Shown: positions 27,293 through 37,130, counted from the stretch's first letter. The stretch is DNA of 64,000 nt from Mariniphaga sp041684965 (GCA_041684965.1 JAWLGR010000020.1:21532-85531); one strand, 5' to 3'. Notes: generated by a model not told the origin, from the letters alone. Program-made: numbers and translations.

Positions 27293-28349
27293 ATGGAACC
27301 CGGCAATGAAAAATCCAGTGAGGTATTATTGACTGAATTGCGGTCTCTTAACGAAAAATACAAGGACCTTTTCAAGTTATATAATATAAATCTTGACAAC
27401 CTCAAAGATTTAAAAGAGTTACTTAAACTTGCAAATAAAAAACAAATCATAAAGCAGGCTGAATTGGTTATTGCTAATAAAAAAATTGCACTGCAAAAAA
27501 GAGAAAAGGAATTGCGGGCAGAGGCAACAAGGGAATTGGAAGCATTTTCCTACTCTGTTTCACACGACCTGAGGGCTCCCTTGCGGCATATAAGCGGCTT
27601 TGTGGAATTACTTGTCAACCGGCATTACGATAAGTTGCCTGAGCAGGCAAAGCTGCATTGCAGAGTCGGCAAAACATATGGATGAACTCATTAATAATCT
27701 GCTGGAGTTTTCACGTACCGGAAGAAAAGAAGTTAGCCAGTTGCTGACAGATAAGGTTCAGAGTATGGATAAGGAGCAAATTGGAAGTATGGCTAAGATA
27801 ATAAATGAGGCCTCAGAAATGGCAGTTGATTTACTTGCGAATCTTATTGAATGGTCACTATCCCAAAGCGGCAGGATTGAATTTCATCCTAAAAAAGTCA
27901 AAATAGCAGATATTGTAAAAGAAGTCACATTATTATTTGTACCGGCAGCCAGCCAAAAAAATATATCGCTAAAAATAACAATATCGTCTCAGATAACAGC
28001 TTACGCTGATGAAGTATTGCTCGAAACTATTTTCAGGAATCTGATTTCCAATTCCATCAAATTTACCCGTAACGGTGGAGAGGTTATTATTTCAGCAAAG
28101 GAGCAGAACAACCAGTTAGTTGTTTCCGTAGCCGATACAGGAGTAGGTATTTCCCCTAAAAAATTAAATAAATTTTTCAGGATAGAAGAACACGTTACTA
28201 CAGAAGGAACGAATAAGGAAAAAGGTAATGGTTTGGGTTTAGTATTATGCAAAGAGTTTGTTGAAAAACATGAGGGAAGAATCTGGGTAGAAAGTAAAGA
28301 AGGAGAAGGTTCCACTTTTTATTTCTCATTACCGGCCCGCAAGGAGTAA
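27293..28349 (+). pseudogene. Hybrid histidine kinase, frameshifted
   Basis: Two overlapping frames encode one sensor kinase. Frame 1 (27293-27685) has a coiled coil (residues 10-85) and the start of DHp, ELEAFSYSVSHDLRAPLRHI, with the phospho-His. Frame 2 resumes at IAESAKHMDELINNLLEFSRTG, then has a second DHp-helix-like segment (INEASEMAVDLLANLIEWS) before a full ATPase domain: NLISNSIKFT (N box), VADTGVGIS (G1), GNGLGLVLCK (G2). The break near 27650-27670 looks like a small deletion, not a homopolymer change. The two successive DHp second helices come from different kinase types, so the gene appears chimeric. No periplasmic sensor or receiver. Confidence 0.75.
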
Positions 28350-28546
28350 TATTTCAGCATGGTTTTCATATTTGTAGAAAAGGATACTGGAAGACAGAAA
28401 ACAATCAGCACCTTAGTTCTGTATAAATATTAGCAGCATAAGAAGGGCAGCTTCGTCCATCACTACCCAATTATTGACCTAAACCTGGTATTTTCTTATG
28501 AATTTCGCTTTAAATGTAACATATCATTTATTACAATGAATTTTTT

Positions 28547-29824
28547 TCACTGAAATGAATCCCAAATCTTCAAAAGTTCATTATAAGCATCTATTGCTTC
28601 AGGTTCAGATAAGTCTGATATTTTTTCTATTGGAAGTTGTCTGCAATCATAAAGAGTGCTGTCATGGCTTAGAAAGCGCCATTGTCCATTGAAAATATAA
28701 TGGTTTTTGTTGATTCCACCTGTTACATAGTTCCTGTCTGGATAGTTTTCTTCACCAAACAACAATCTGGTAAATGATATAGAATTAACACCTTTGTATT
28801 TTTCGGGTTTTACACCTGAAAGGTCGCAAAGTGTAGCGAAAAGATCAGTAATGTCAATCAAAGATGATATTCTTCTTCCCTTTACAATTTTCCCTGCCCA
28901 TTGAACAATAAAAGGCACATGAGTCCCCCCTTCAGTCAATGACCATTTTCCACCATCCACCCACCCATTAATGGTCTTTCTAGGCTGTTGGGCCTCAGTC
29001 CCGTTATCTCCAATGAATAATACTATGGTATTTTCTGCGATTCCAAGACTATCAATAGCATCCATTAATTTACCCACAATAAGATCCATGTAGAAAATCA
29101 TATTGTCTAAACTCGCCTCCCTCCCTAATTCCCTATCCAAAGGTGTATCTAAGATAGGCGTATGCGGAAGCACCATGTTATGTTGAATACAGAAAGGTTG
29201 CTTTCTCTTGTTTGCTTTTGCCATTTCTTCAATTACATATTCAGCGAGAATATCAGGGCCATACCGATGTTTAGCATCCTCTCTGATTTTACCATCATGG
29301 TTATAGGTAGCATTCCAATAACGTGTTGTTTTAGCGTTGTCTTTCCATATTTGCCATACACACCAAGAATCAAAACCCCCCTCTCGGCAATGGTCAGGAT
29401 GAAATTCCAGGGCTCCTAATTGCCATTTACCTGTAACTGCAGTATGGTATCCATTTTCACGCAATATTTGTGCATATGTTGACCATTGATTAAAATCAAC
29501 AGCTTCTTTGGTTCCAATATGCACAGGTATTACATTTGTATATTGATGATTAATGGGGTAATAACCTGTATAAAGACTCATACGACTCGGTGTTGAAACG
29601 GGACTAGCATAAGCTCTTTCGAATAACATCCCATTATTAGCCATACGATCAAGATTGGGGGTCGGGGAAACAGGGTTTCCGTAACAACCAAGTTTTTCAT
29701 AACCTAAATCATCTGCCACAATCAGAAGAATATTTGGTTGATTATTTGGTTCGGAACATGCACTAAAAAGACTTATTAAAGCTGTGCCAGATGCAAAAAT
29801 TTGAGTATTAAAATTCAGCTTCAT
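28547..29824 (-). CDS. Sulfatase lipoprotein (Ser-type)
   Basis: A 425-residue alkaline-phosphatase-fold sulfatase. The signal peptide ends at lipobox Cys23 (LFSAC). NILLIVADDLGYEKLGCYG (31-49) supplies the metal-binding Asp pair, and PVSTPSRMSLYTG has the formylglycine precursor at Ser77 (S-x-P-S-R), followed by TGKWQLG and the C-terminal metal site FIGDNGTE. Ser-type sulfatases need an anaerobic sulfatase-maturing radical SAM enzyme (anSME); none is recognisable in this window. It probably desulfates sulfated glycans outside the cytoplasm, a common Bacteroidota trait. Not in an operon; no SusC/D pair nearby. Confidence 0.85.
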   Translation of the reverse strand: MKLNFNTQIFASGTALISLFSACSEPNNQPNILLIVADDLGYEKLGCYGNPVSPTPNLDRMANNGMLFERAYASPVSTPSRMSLYTGYYPINHQYTNVIPVHIGTKEAVDFNQWSTYAQILRENGYHTAVTGKWQLGALEFHPDHCREGGFDSWCVWQIWKDNAKTTRYWNATYNHDGKIREDAKHRYGPDILAEYVIEEMAKANKRKQPFCIQHNMVLPHTPILDTPLDRELGREASLDNMIFYMDLIVGKLMDAIDSLGIAENTIVLFIGDNGTEAQQPRKTINGWVDGGKWSLTEGGTHVPFIVQWAGKIVKGRRISSLIDITDLFATLCDLSGVKPEKYKGVNSISFTRLLFGEENYPDRNYVTGGINKNHYIFNGQWRFLSHDSTLYDCRQLPIEKISDLSEPEAIDAYNELLKIWDSFQ

Positions 29825-30049
29825 AAATAGAATATTATAAATTTACTTCAATATTTTTGAAATTATTGTCTGTGCGAAACATTACCCACTACGATATAGT
29901 ATAAGCGAATGCATGATTAAAAGCACTCCCTTTCAATTTACCGAGATAATTGTTAATATTCAAATTCGTTTAATTTTAGCACTTTAGCCCGCATTTTACT
30001 TATACATGTTGTGCCTTCGTACTTTAAATTTTGTCAAACCATTCTGGAA
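29825..30049. other. Intergenic, sulfatase upstream region
   Basis: Upstream region of the sulfatase gene. Nothing recognisable; the decayed end of the Mrr-like remnant may extend into it. Confidence 0.35.
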
Positions 30050-30226
30050 TTAATTGTTAGTATCTCTACTTTGAAAAAAAACATGAAAACTTATAAAACC
30101 ATTCATACGAACAATACCTTTTCCGTCAATTCCACCATCACCCGATTTTCCTGTTACTTCAACTTGAACAAATCCACTTTCTCTTAAGATCTTTTTCATA
30201 AGTTGTCACATTTGTCCGGTTAAAGA
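30050..30226 (-). pseudogene. Mrr-like restriction endonuclease remnant
   Basis: Minus-strand reading from 30199 gives MKKILRESGFVQVEVTGKSG, DGGIDGKGIVRMNGFISFHV and a degraded FFQSRD. This matches the Mrr_cat catalytic region (LLRExGFxxVEVTGxSGDGGIDGxG, then FQxKR). A stop codon lies just upstream (near 30206) and the following QCKR motif is corrupted. Only about 50 codons survive. Mrr-type enzymes cut modified DNA, so this is a dead defence gene. Confidence 0.65.
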
Positions 30227-30720
30227 TAATACAAAATCGCCAGAAGAGTTATTAATAAAGGGATTAGTGGTTCTTATTCAATAATCGATTGTGTAATTTA
30301 ATTCAACAGAATTCCTGGGTGTATCAATTCCATTAATTTCTTTTATTTATCCCGGTATTAACTTGCGAGTCATTTTGACTAATCCGTTCAAGCGATTTAG
30401 GATAAGTAGGTTGACTTTAGCCAGTTAACCTTTTCAAAATTAAAGTTTTCAAGAATCTTAATGACTGTTGAAAGAAAAAAATACATTTTCTGCTTAAGCA
30501 GCTAAATTAAAATGTTGCCTCGATAAAACCAACTGTTGTTGGTACATGAAAAAGGGTATGCGAAAAGCTCCCTTTTTTTGCAGTCCCCGTATAAATACTA
30601 CGAAAATTCACATTTTCAAGAGAGTCAGGCCAATTGAGTGAATCGTTTCTATTGTTCTTTTTTTTAGCCAAAAAAGAAAAGAATACCAGGAAATCTGTAT
30701 GGGAACGTTTGCAGATTTCA
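30227..30720. other. Intergenic with an unrecognised minus-strand ORF
   Basis: Open frame 30507-30743 (minus) reads SLENVNFRSIYTGTAKKGSF and overlaps the end of the CheB gene. It matches nothing I know. The rest (30227-30500) is AT-rich with no visible feature. Confidence 0.3.
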
Positions 30721-31752
30721 TCAGGTTGGCATATCATCCCCACTTACATTATCATCTGTTTTTAAAATGGCTCTAATCCGATCAATATGAACCTGTGACA
30801 TATTTGCCCTTTCAAGAGCTGATTGAGAGCCGGCGCCTGTTGTCTCTTTTGCAATTTGAGACAGTAAGTTTTTTCGCTCCTCGAACATCCGCAGCGCAGT
30901 CCACATGGTTTCTTCAATCTTATTTGTCTGTTCAGCTAAAAGGTAAGCTGCCGTATAGGCGTGCCCGGTATGGCAACGAAACCGCAAACTACTATCCTTT
31001 TCTACTAGCCATAAAACACCACCACAACCCGGACAGTTAAAGGGAACCTGTTCGCCCACCTTATTAACTGATGACAAATCGCTTAAAACACGTTCGGCAA
31101 TTTTAGCCTCTGTTAAAACATCTTTCGGAACAGGTTTGCTTTTTCGTAATTTCTGTGGAATAATCTTGTAAAGAAGGGCTCCCATTTCAGATATAGGAAG
31201 GCAATAATCTAGCTCTACATTATTCAGGGCATTTTTTGGCATAGCCGGATACTCGGCGTCGTCAGGGTCCTGTACAATACAGGTCCCTCCGCATCTTTTA
31301 ATAGCTTTCATTCCTGCCGTTCCATCATCAAGATAACCAGTCAGCAATATCCCGGTTACACCAGGTCCAAACGCTACGGCAGCAGACCGAAACAGCGGAT
31401 CAATAGCAGGACGGTACCTGTTTTCCTGGGCTCCTTTGGTCACCAGCATTTTCAGGTCTCCGCCTATCATCAGGTGATGGTCAGATGGTGCCAGATACAG
31501 ATGTCCTGGTTTCAGATTTTTTCCGCTTTCAGCATGTTGACATTTTAGAGTGTTTAATTTGTTAAGCTCGTTTAAGAGTACATTTCCGGTAGCATCAGCA
31601 GAAATATGATGAACAACCATTACCGGCAGAGGGAAGTCACTAAGCAGTTGACTGATTAGTTTCTTCAATGCACTAAGCCCTCCTGCAGATGTACCTATTA
31701 CAACTACTCTGGAGATTTTATCAGGCGTGTGGGTTTTAACAGCTTTTTTCAT
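30721..31752 (-). CDS. CheB-type methylesterase with C-terminal zinc ribbon
   Basis: A 343-residue protein. Residues 15-200 form a CheB methylesterase domain with Ser22 (VIGTSAGGL), HH in VMVVHHIS and the Asp of GYLDDGTAGM, the expected Ser-His-Asp triad. There is no N-terminal receiver domain, so activity is not controlled by CheA phosphorylation in the usual way. The C-terminal third has NCPGCGG...FRCHTGH, a C-x2-C/C-x3-H zinc-ribbon-like site, and a helical tail. Such CheB-like proteins in non-chemotactic Bacteroidota often accompany CheR-PAS kinases; none is present here. Divergent from the PAS-LuxR gene. Confidence 0.8.
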   Translation of the reverse strand: MKKAVKTHTPDKISRVVVIGTSAGGLSALKKLISQLLSDFPLPVMVVHHISADATGNVLLNELNKLNTLKCQHAESGKNLKPGHLYLAPSDHHLMIGGDLKMLVTKGAQENRYRPAIDPLFRSAAVAFGPGVTGILLTGYLDDGTAGMKAIKRCGGTCIVQDPDDAEYPAMPKNALNNVELDYCLPISEMGALLYKIIPQKLRKSKPVPKDVLTEAKIAERVLSDLSSVNKVGEQVPFNCPGCGGVLWLVEKDSSLRFRCHTGHAYTAAYLLAEQTNKIEETMWTALRMFEERKNLLSQIAKETTGAGSQSALERANMSQVHIDRIRAILKTDDNVSGDDMPT

Positions 31753-31995
31753 TTTTTAAGATTTTGACAGGCATATTCATTCTAAATGTTGGAATCGCCT
31801 ACGTTGATTAAGATAAGACTAACTTTATCTAAATTTAAAAAAGATTTTTCGGTTTTTAATACAATCAAAACAATAAAGTGTAAGTAATAATACAGCATCG
31901 TCGAAATATATTTTATCCATCATTTTAATTCTGTTATAGCCAGCTATAAATATTATACTAAATTTATAACCATAAACGATTATGGAGAATGCAGT

Positions 31996-32775
31996 ATGCA
32001 GATAAACAGAGAGGGTATAAAAATACTCCATGAAAATTATTTTAAGCTACTTGCACAACAGCAGTTTAATGAGAAGGAACTGGATTATTCAATACTTGAA
32101 AGGCACAGACCAGCTTTACAGAAACTCGCAGAAACTGGCAATTCAGTAATAACAGTATTTGATTTATTCCAGAAGAAGCATGTATATCATTCTTCTAATT
32201 GTGGAGATATGTTAGGATACACAATAATGGACATTGAAGAAAGAAGTGAGTATTTCTTCGATTCAAAAATTCATCCTGAAGACTATCTCGCATTGTTGCA
32301 AAATGGAATAACTCTTTTAAAATTGCTAATTAATAATACAAACGACCTAAAAATAAATTGTAAATTGATAAGCGAGTACCGAATATTAAACGCCTCAAAT
32401 CATTATACCAGAGTTATTGAACAACAACAAAGCCTTGAGCTGGACAATAAAGGGAATATGTGGCTGGCACTAAGCATACTTGATATTTCCCCTAACCAAA
32501 ATATTCATGAAAGCCTAAAAGCACAAATAATTAATTTTAAAACCGGAGAGTTTGTTCACTTGCTTCAATCAAAAGTTGCAGATAATGCCCTCACGAAAAG
32601 AGAAATTGAAATTCTGAAACATGTTAAAGAAGGTAACTTAAGTAAAGAGATTTCCGATAAACTATTTATTAGTGTTCATACTGTAAATACTCACAGGCAA
32701 AGGGTTTTAGAAAAATTAAATACTAACAATTCAATGGAGGCAATTATTATAGCTTCAAGACTTGGGTTGATATAA
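31996..32775 (+). CDS. PAS-LuxR transcription regulator
   Basis: A 259-residue regulator. Residues 45-165 are PAS-like (VITVFDLFQKKHVYHSSN, MLGYTIMDIEERSEYFFDSKIHPED) and 195-259 are a LuxR/GerE HTH (LTKREIEILKHVKEGNLSKEI, FISVHTVNTHRQRVLEKL). It has no receiver domain and presumably senses a cytoplasmic ligand or redox state through PAS. It ends 75 bases before the TonB receptor gene on the same strand and diverges from cheB-like. A decayed relative lies at 46467-47051. Confidence 0.8.
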   Translation: MQINREGIKILHENYFKLLAQQQFNEKELDYSILERHRPALQKLAETGNSVITVFDLFQKKHVYHSSNCGDMLGYTIMDIEERSEYFFDSKIHPEDYLALLQNGITLLKLLINNTNDLKINCKLISEYRILNASNHYTRVIEQQQSLELDNKGNMWLALSILDISPNQNIHESLKAQIINFKTGEFVHLLQSKVADNALTKREIEILKHVKEGNLSKEISDKLFISVHTVNTHRQRVLEKLNTNNSMEAIIIASRLGLI

Positions 32776-32850
32776 TACTGAAAAATCATTATTTTATTTA
32801 ATGGTAAGAGTTAGGACATTTGCCTTTATTAATGTCAATACTTTCGATTC

Positions 32851-35193
32851 ATGGTTAGATTATTTTTTGTTTTGCTATTTATTGGCCAATCATATATTAT
32901 TTTTTCACAAGAAATAACCCAAAAAATCAGAGGCAAAATATTTGATGGTGAAACACAGATTGGCTTACCCGGAGCTAATGTATTTGTAATAGGGTCAATT
33001 CCCTTTATAGGCACAACAACAGATGCAGATGGGAATTTTATCTTTGAAAATGTTCCTGTAGGCAGAATATCCATTCAAATAAGCTATATAGGATATGAAA
33101 ACTATATTGTTTCAGAGCTACTGGTGAGTTCTGGAAAGGAGATTGTTTTGAATATTCCCTTAAGTGAGAGCTTTACAAATCTTAGTGAAGTTGTGATAAA
33201 GCCTGATATTGAGAGAGACAAAGCTATTAACAAAATGGCAACGTTATCCTCAAAAACTTTTTCGGTAGAAGATGCTCAACGCTTTGCAGGTGGAATGGAT
33301 GACCCTTCAAGGTTGGCAAGTTCTTTTGCCGGAGTGACTCCCAGCACAGTTGAAAACAATGAAATAGTAATTAGGGGCAATGCTGCAAAAGGTATTTTAT
33401 GGAGAGTTGAAGGAGTAGAAATCCCTGCTCCAAATCATCTGGCAGGATTATTTTCCGGTGGAGGAGTTAATACGATGTTCAATAGTAATATGCTTTCCAA
33501 TTCTGATTTTTTTACCGGTGCATTTCCTGCCGAATATGGTAACGCACTCTCTGGTGTCTTTGATATTAATTTACGCTCAGGAAATAATCTAAGGAAGGAG
33601 TATGCCATCCAGGTAGGTTCTTATGGAATAGATTTTGCCACAGAAGGACCATTTATAAGAGGAAAACAGGCTTCATACTTAATAAATTACCGATATTCGA
33701 CTTATGGACTGATACAAAATCTTCTTCCTCAAGTGACAGGTTTACCTACTTATTCTGATTTGTCATTTAAACTTAATTTTCCCACAAAAAAAGCCGGTAT
33801 AATTTCAATATGGAGTATAAATGGCATGGGCAGTATTCAATATGTGAATGAAAAAGATACTTCAAAATGGAAAACAAACTATGACAGCTATGATTATAAT
33901 ATTCATTACAATCTGACAGCTTCGGGCATCAACCACAGAAAAATAATCGGAAACAACTCATATCTTTTCTCATCCATTTCATTCTCTGCTACAGAGTATA
34001 TGAATAAAAACAAGTATTTTCGGTTTGACCTGAAAGAAATACCTGTTTCTGACCAAAATGAAACGGATTATAAATATAGTTTTTCAAGTTTTTTAAACCA
34101 TAAATTCAGCAACAGACATACAAACAGAACGGGAATAAACATAAATAGAATCCAATATAAGTACGATGTTGTGGCTAATACGGAAGTAGCTTTTAATGAA
34201 AGTCCGGATTTTTTTGTTAATAGCAGTGATTTTACACATTATTATCAGCTCTATTCTCAGTCAAAATATAAACTAACCGGACAAATAGACATAAACTCAG
34301 GGTTACACTTTTTATTGTTAAATATAAATAACAAAGTCAATATAGAGCCCAGGATTGGCATAAACTGGCAACTTTCAGAAAATCATAGAATAAGTTTCGC
34401 TTACGGAAAACATAGTAAGATAGAACCTTTAAGAATTTATCTCATGGAAGTTAAAACAAATAATGGGTTTGAAACTTTAAACAAAGATTTGGAAATTACT
34501 AAAGCACATCATTTTATATTAGGTTATGACTGGAATATTTCACGGAGTACACAACTGAGATTCGAGCCATACTATCAGAAATTATTCGATGTGCCTGTAA
34601 TAATGGATAGCTCTTTCTCAATGATTAATTACAATAACGAGATGTTTTTTTCATCCCAGCTTATAAACACAGGAACTGGCACAAATGTCGGTATTGATAT
34701 TACCTTGGAGCGTTTTATGAAGAATGGCTATTACTATATGTTGACAACTTCGTTATTTAATTCAAAATATATTGGGGGAGATTTTGTTGAAAGAAATACA
34801 AGGTATAATCAAAATTTTGTACTTAATGTTTTAGGTGGTAAAGAGTGGCAAACTAAAAAAGATAACACGTTTAGCTTAAACGGGAAATTGACAATTTTGG
34901 GTGGTAGATGGAATGCACCGGTTGATAGAGATAGATCGCATAATAATCAATTTGTTATTTACGATAATTCAAGGGTTTTTGAAGAGCAGGTTCCTACCAA
35001 TTACTATATGGACATTTCAATGAATTACACTGTTAACAAACCAAAATTAGCTCATTCAATAATTCTTCAAATCAAAAACTTACTAATGCAAAAAGAGTTT
35101 TTAGGCCATGCTTATAATTTTAGGACAAATACAATTGAACCCTATGAATTAACAATTATGTTTCCATATTTTAGCTATAAAATTTTGTTTTAA
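32851..35193 (+). CDS. TonB-dependent receptor with carboxypeptidase-like N-domain
   Basis: A 780-residue outer-membrane receptor. It has a signal peptide (1-19, ending FSQ), a CarboxypepD_reg-like domain at about 24-100 (IRGKIFDGETQIGLPGANVFV, TTDADGNFIFENVP), a plug domain (about 115-220; NEIVIRGNAAKGILWRVEGV) and a long beta-barrel ending in the aromatic YKILF. It imports a ligand through the outer membrane with energy from TonB. It lacks the FQG-type SusC signature and a SusD partner, so it belongs to the general TonB/outer-membrane receptor group rather than a PUL. Adjacent to the PAS-LuxR gene, a candidate regulator. Confidence 0.85.
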   Translation: MVRLFFVLLFIGQSYIIFSQEITQKIRGKIFDGETQIGLPGANVFVIGSIPFIGTTTDADGNFIFENVPVGRISIQISYIGYENYIVSELLVSSGKEIVLNIPLSESFTNLSEVVIKPDIERDKAINKMATLSSKTFSVEDAQRFAGGMDDPSRLASSFAGVTPSTVENNEIVIRGNAAKGILWRVEGVEIPAPNHLAGLFSGGGVNTMFNSNMLSNSDFFTGAFPAEYGNALSGVFDINLRSGNNLRKEYAIQVGSYGIDFATEGPFIRGKQASYLINYRYSTYGLIQNLLPQVTGLPTYSDLSFKLNFPTKKAGIISIWSINGMGSIQYVNEKDTSKWKTNYDSYDYNIHYNLTASGINHRKIIGNNSYLFSSISFSATEYMNKNKYFRFDLKEIPVSDQNETDYKYSFSSFLNHKFSNRHTNRTGININRIQYKYDVVANTEVAFNESPDFFVNSSDFTHYYQLYSQSKYKLTGQIDINSGLHFLLLNINNKVNIEPRIGINWQLSENHRISFAYGKHSKIEPLRIYLMEVKTNNGFETLNKDLEITKAHHFILGYDWNISRSTQLRFEPYYQKLFDVPVIMDSSFSMINYNNEMFFSSQLINTGTGTNVGIDITLERFMKNGYYYMLTTSLFNSKYIGGDFVERNTRYNQNFVLNVLGGKEWQTKKDNTFSLNGKLTILGGRWNAPVDRDRSHNNQFVIYDNSRVFEEQVPTNYYMDISMNYTVNKPKLAHSIILQIKNLLMQKEFLGHAYNFRTNTIEPYELTIMFPYFSYKILF

Positions 35194-35290
35194 TTTTGAA
35201 TGCATTCAAAACTATATACAATAAATAGGATTCTGAGCGGTCTGCAAAACCCAGCGTTGAATTGGTAAATAACAACACTCAGTTATATAA

Positions 35291-35719
35291 ATGAGTCAAC
35301 ATTTTAAATACGCTAATTTGATAGCTTCCTGCGGAATGAATTGTGGGCTTTGTATTGGTCACCTTCGAGAAAAGAGACCCTGTGGCGGATGCTTTAAAAT
35401 AAATGATGAAAATAAACCTATTGTTTGTCGAAGTTGTAAAATTGTTAACTGTGAATTTTTAGCTGAAACTGATTCAGGATTTTGTTTTGATTGTATAAAT
35501 TACCCATGTTCCAGATTGAAAAATCTTGATAAAAGATATAGCACCAAATACGGAATGAGCATGATTGAAAACCTTTCATATATTAAAAAACAAGGACTTG
35601 AGGAATTTTTAACAATTGAAGAGGAAAAATGGAAATGCAAGGTTTGTGGTGCTGGATTATCTGTACATAGAGATTTTTGTCTAAATTGTAATACAGTTTT
35701 TATTAAAAACGCATGGTAA
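35291..35719 (+). CDS. DUF3795 cysteine-rich protein
   Basis: A 142-residue soluble protein rich in paired cysteines: SCGMNCGLCIGHL (13-25), PCGGCF, CRSCKIVNC, FCFDCINYPC, and a C-terminal zinc-ribbon CKVCG...CLNC. This matches DUF3795 with an added C-terminal ribbon. Probably binds zinc or an Fe-S cluster; function unknown. It follows the TonB gene by about 100 bases on the same strand. Confidence 0.75.
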   Translation: MSQHFKYANLIASCGMNCGLCIGHLREKRPCGGCFKINDENKPIVCRSCKIVNCEFLAETDSGFCFDCINYPCSRLKNLDKRYSTKYGMSMIENLSYIKKQGLEEFLTIEEEKWKCKVCGAGLSVHRDFCLNCNTVFIKNAW

Positions 35720-35765
35720 CATTTTAGGAATTATTGAATAGTGGGGCTCTGTGTAAAACGAAACA

Positions 35766-35909
35766 GTGAAGCTCAAAGTATTATCCAAACGATGGATTAA
35801 TGAACGTGCTTTTGCATGGATATCCCTTCAACGAAGAACCTCGAAAGATTATGAAAGGCTCACAGAATCAAGTGAGGCATCTATCCAGTTGTCAATGATT
35901 CGCTCTTAA
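35766..35909 (+). pseudogene. IS5-family transposase, C-terminal remnant
   Basis: The frame reads VLSKRWINERAFAWISLQRR and TSKDYERLTESSEASIQLSM, then ends. This is the C-terminal signature of IS5/IS427-group transposases (KRWxxERTFAW...SKDYE...SEAxIxLxMIR). About 48 codons survive, without start or upstream DDE residues. Confidence 0.65.
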
Positions 35910-35939
35910 TTAATAAGGTAAATCAAGAAAGAAACCAAT

Positions 35940-36755
35940 TTATCCCAACGCAACGTCCAGGAACATCATAACAGTAAAGCCAAGCATAGCGCCGATGGTT
36001 GATAAATCAGTTTCACGACCAGTTTGCGATTCCGGAATTAATTCTTCTACAACCACGAAAATCATGGCACCTGCTGCAAAGGAAAGAGCATATGGAAGAA
36101 TTGGTGTTACCGTTAGTACCAGATATGCACCAATTACACCGGCCATTGGCTCAACAATTGCCGACAGTTGCCCATAGTTGAATGCTTTTAGTCTCGACAA
36201 TCCTTCCCTCCTAAGCGGAATGGAAACCGCTGCTCCTTCCGGAAAGTTTTGCAGAGCGATGCCAATGGCAAGAGCAACTGCTCCACCAAGCAAAGCAGGA
36301 TCAGAATTGTTGGTCAGTGCACCAAATGCAACCCCAATGGCAAGTCCCTCGGGAATATTATGAAGTGTAATTGAAAGAACAAGCAGAACACTCCGTTGCC
36401 ATTTGGTTTTGATTCCTTCCGCCTGGTCAGTTGACAAACTCCTGTGCACGTGAGGTAAAATTTTGTCAATCAGGTATAAAAATGCCCCGCCAGTCAGAAA
36501 GCCAACCACCGCAGGAATCCACGGAACATTACCATTTTCTTCAGCCATGTCGATGGCTGGCTTAAGCAATGACCAAAAGCTGGCTGCAATCATTACACCT
36601 GCACCAAAGCCAAGCATCGAATTCAAAATTTTCTGATTTATATTTTTAAAGAAAAATACCATTGCTGCGCCAAGTGCAGTAATAAACCATGTAAATAGAG
36701 TAGCCATCAAAGCCAATAAAACCGGATTGTATTCAAGCAGCCAGGTTAAATCCAT
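35940..36755 (-). CDS. ZIP-family metal transporter
   Basis: A 271-residue membrane protein with about eight helices. The metal-binding helices carry LHNIPEGLAIGVAFG and LQNFPEGAAVSIPL, the ZIP (ZupT/GufA) hallmark. The cytoplasmic loop HVHRSLSTDQAEG has histidines that may sense metal. It takes up Zn2+ or other divalent cations into the cytoplasm. No obvious operon partners. Confidence 0.85.
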   Translation of the reverse strand: MDLTWLLEYNPVLLALMATLFTWFITALGAAMVFFFKNINQKILNSMLGFGAGVMIAASFWSLLKPAIDMAEENGNVPWIPAVVGFLTGGAFLYLIDKILPHVHRSLSTDQAEGIKTKWQRSVLLVLSITLHNIPEGLAIGVAFGALTNNSDPALLGGAVALAIGIALQNFPEGAAVSIPLRREGLSRLKAFNYGQLSAIVEPMAGVIGAYLVLTVTPILPYALSFAAGAMIFVVVEELIPESQTGRETDLSTIGAMLGFTVMMFLDVALG

Positions 36756-36869
36756 ATTTTTCTATGTGTGTTGTTACCAATACACAATTTATAAATATTA
36801 CCTGATTAATAAGCAGATAAGCAGTCTGGAATGAATCTAAATTATCAGTGGATTCAACAAATCGGGAAA

Positions 36870-37130
36870 AAACCTGTTGCAAAAAGGGAGAACCGGCCGG
36901 TTCAAAAAGGAAAGTAATTCTTGCTGAAAACGGCCACTTTTCAATTCATCATTTTTCTGTAGGCTAATTAATGAATCAAAAATCAACAGGAGGTAACAAT
37001 GCCACGACAAAGTATTTTATGTGGGAAAAATTAGAGAAATACTACGTTTCAACCAAGAATTGAAGCTTAGCATTAGGAAGATTGCTGATGCTGCACAGAT
37101 TAGTAAAACCAGCGTAGAAGAATATCCTGC
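36870..37130 (+). mobile_element. IS21-family left-end remnant (istA 5' fragment)
   Basis: An AGGAGG ribosome-binding site (36989-36994) precedes ATG 36999 and MPRQSIL, then after a frame change the reading is GKIREILRFNQELKLSIRKI and ADAAQISKTSVEEY. This is the N-terminus of IS21 IstA transposases (MPRQSILMRKIREILRL..., with its HTH). It stops there. The 120 bases upstream contain repeated GGTTCAAAA/CTGAAAAC-type blocks similar to the multiple end repeats of IS21. Both the frameshift and the truncation mark it as dead. Confidence 0.6.

Noticed and set aside
32851..35193. SusC-type polysaccharide utilisation locus
   Set aside because: No SusD-like gene follows and the receptor lacks the SusC signature.
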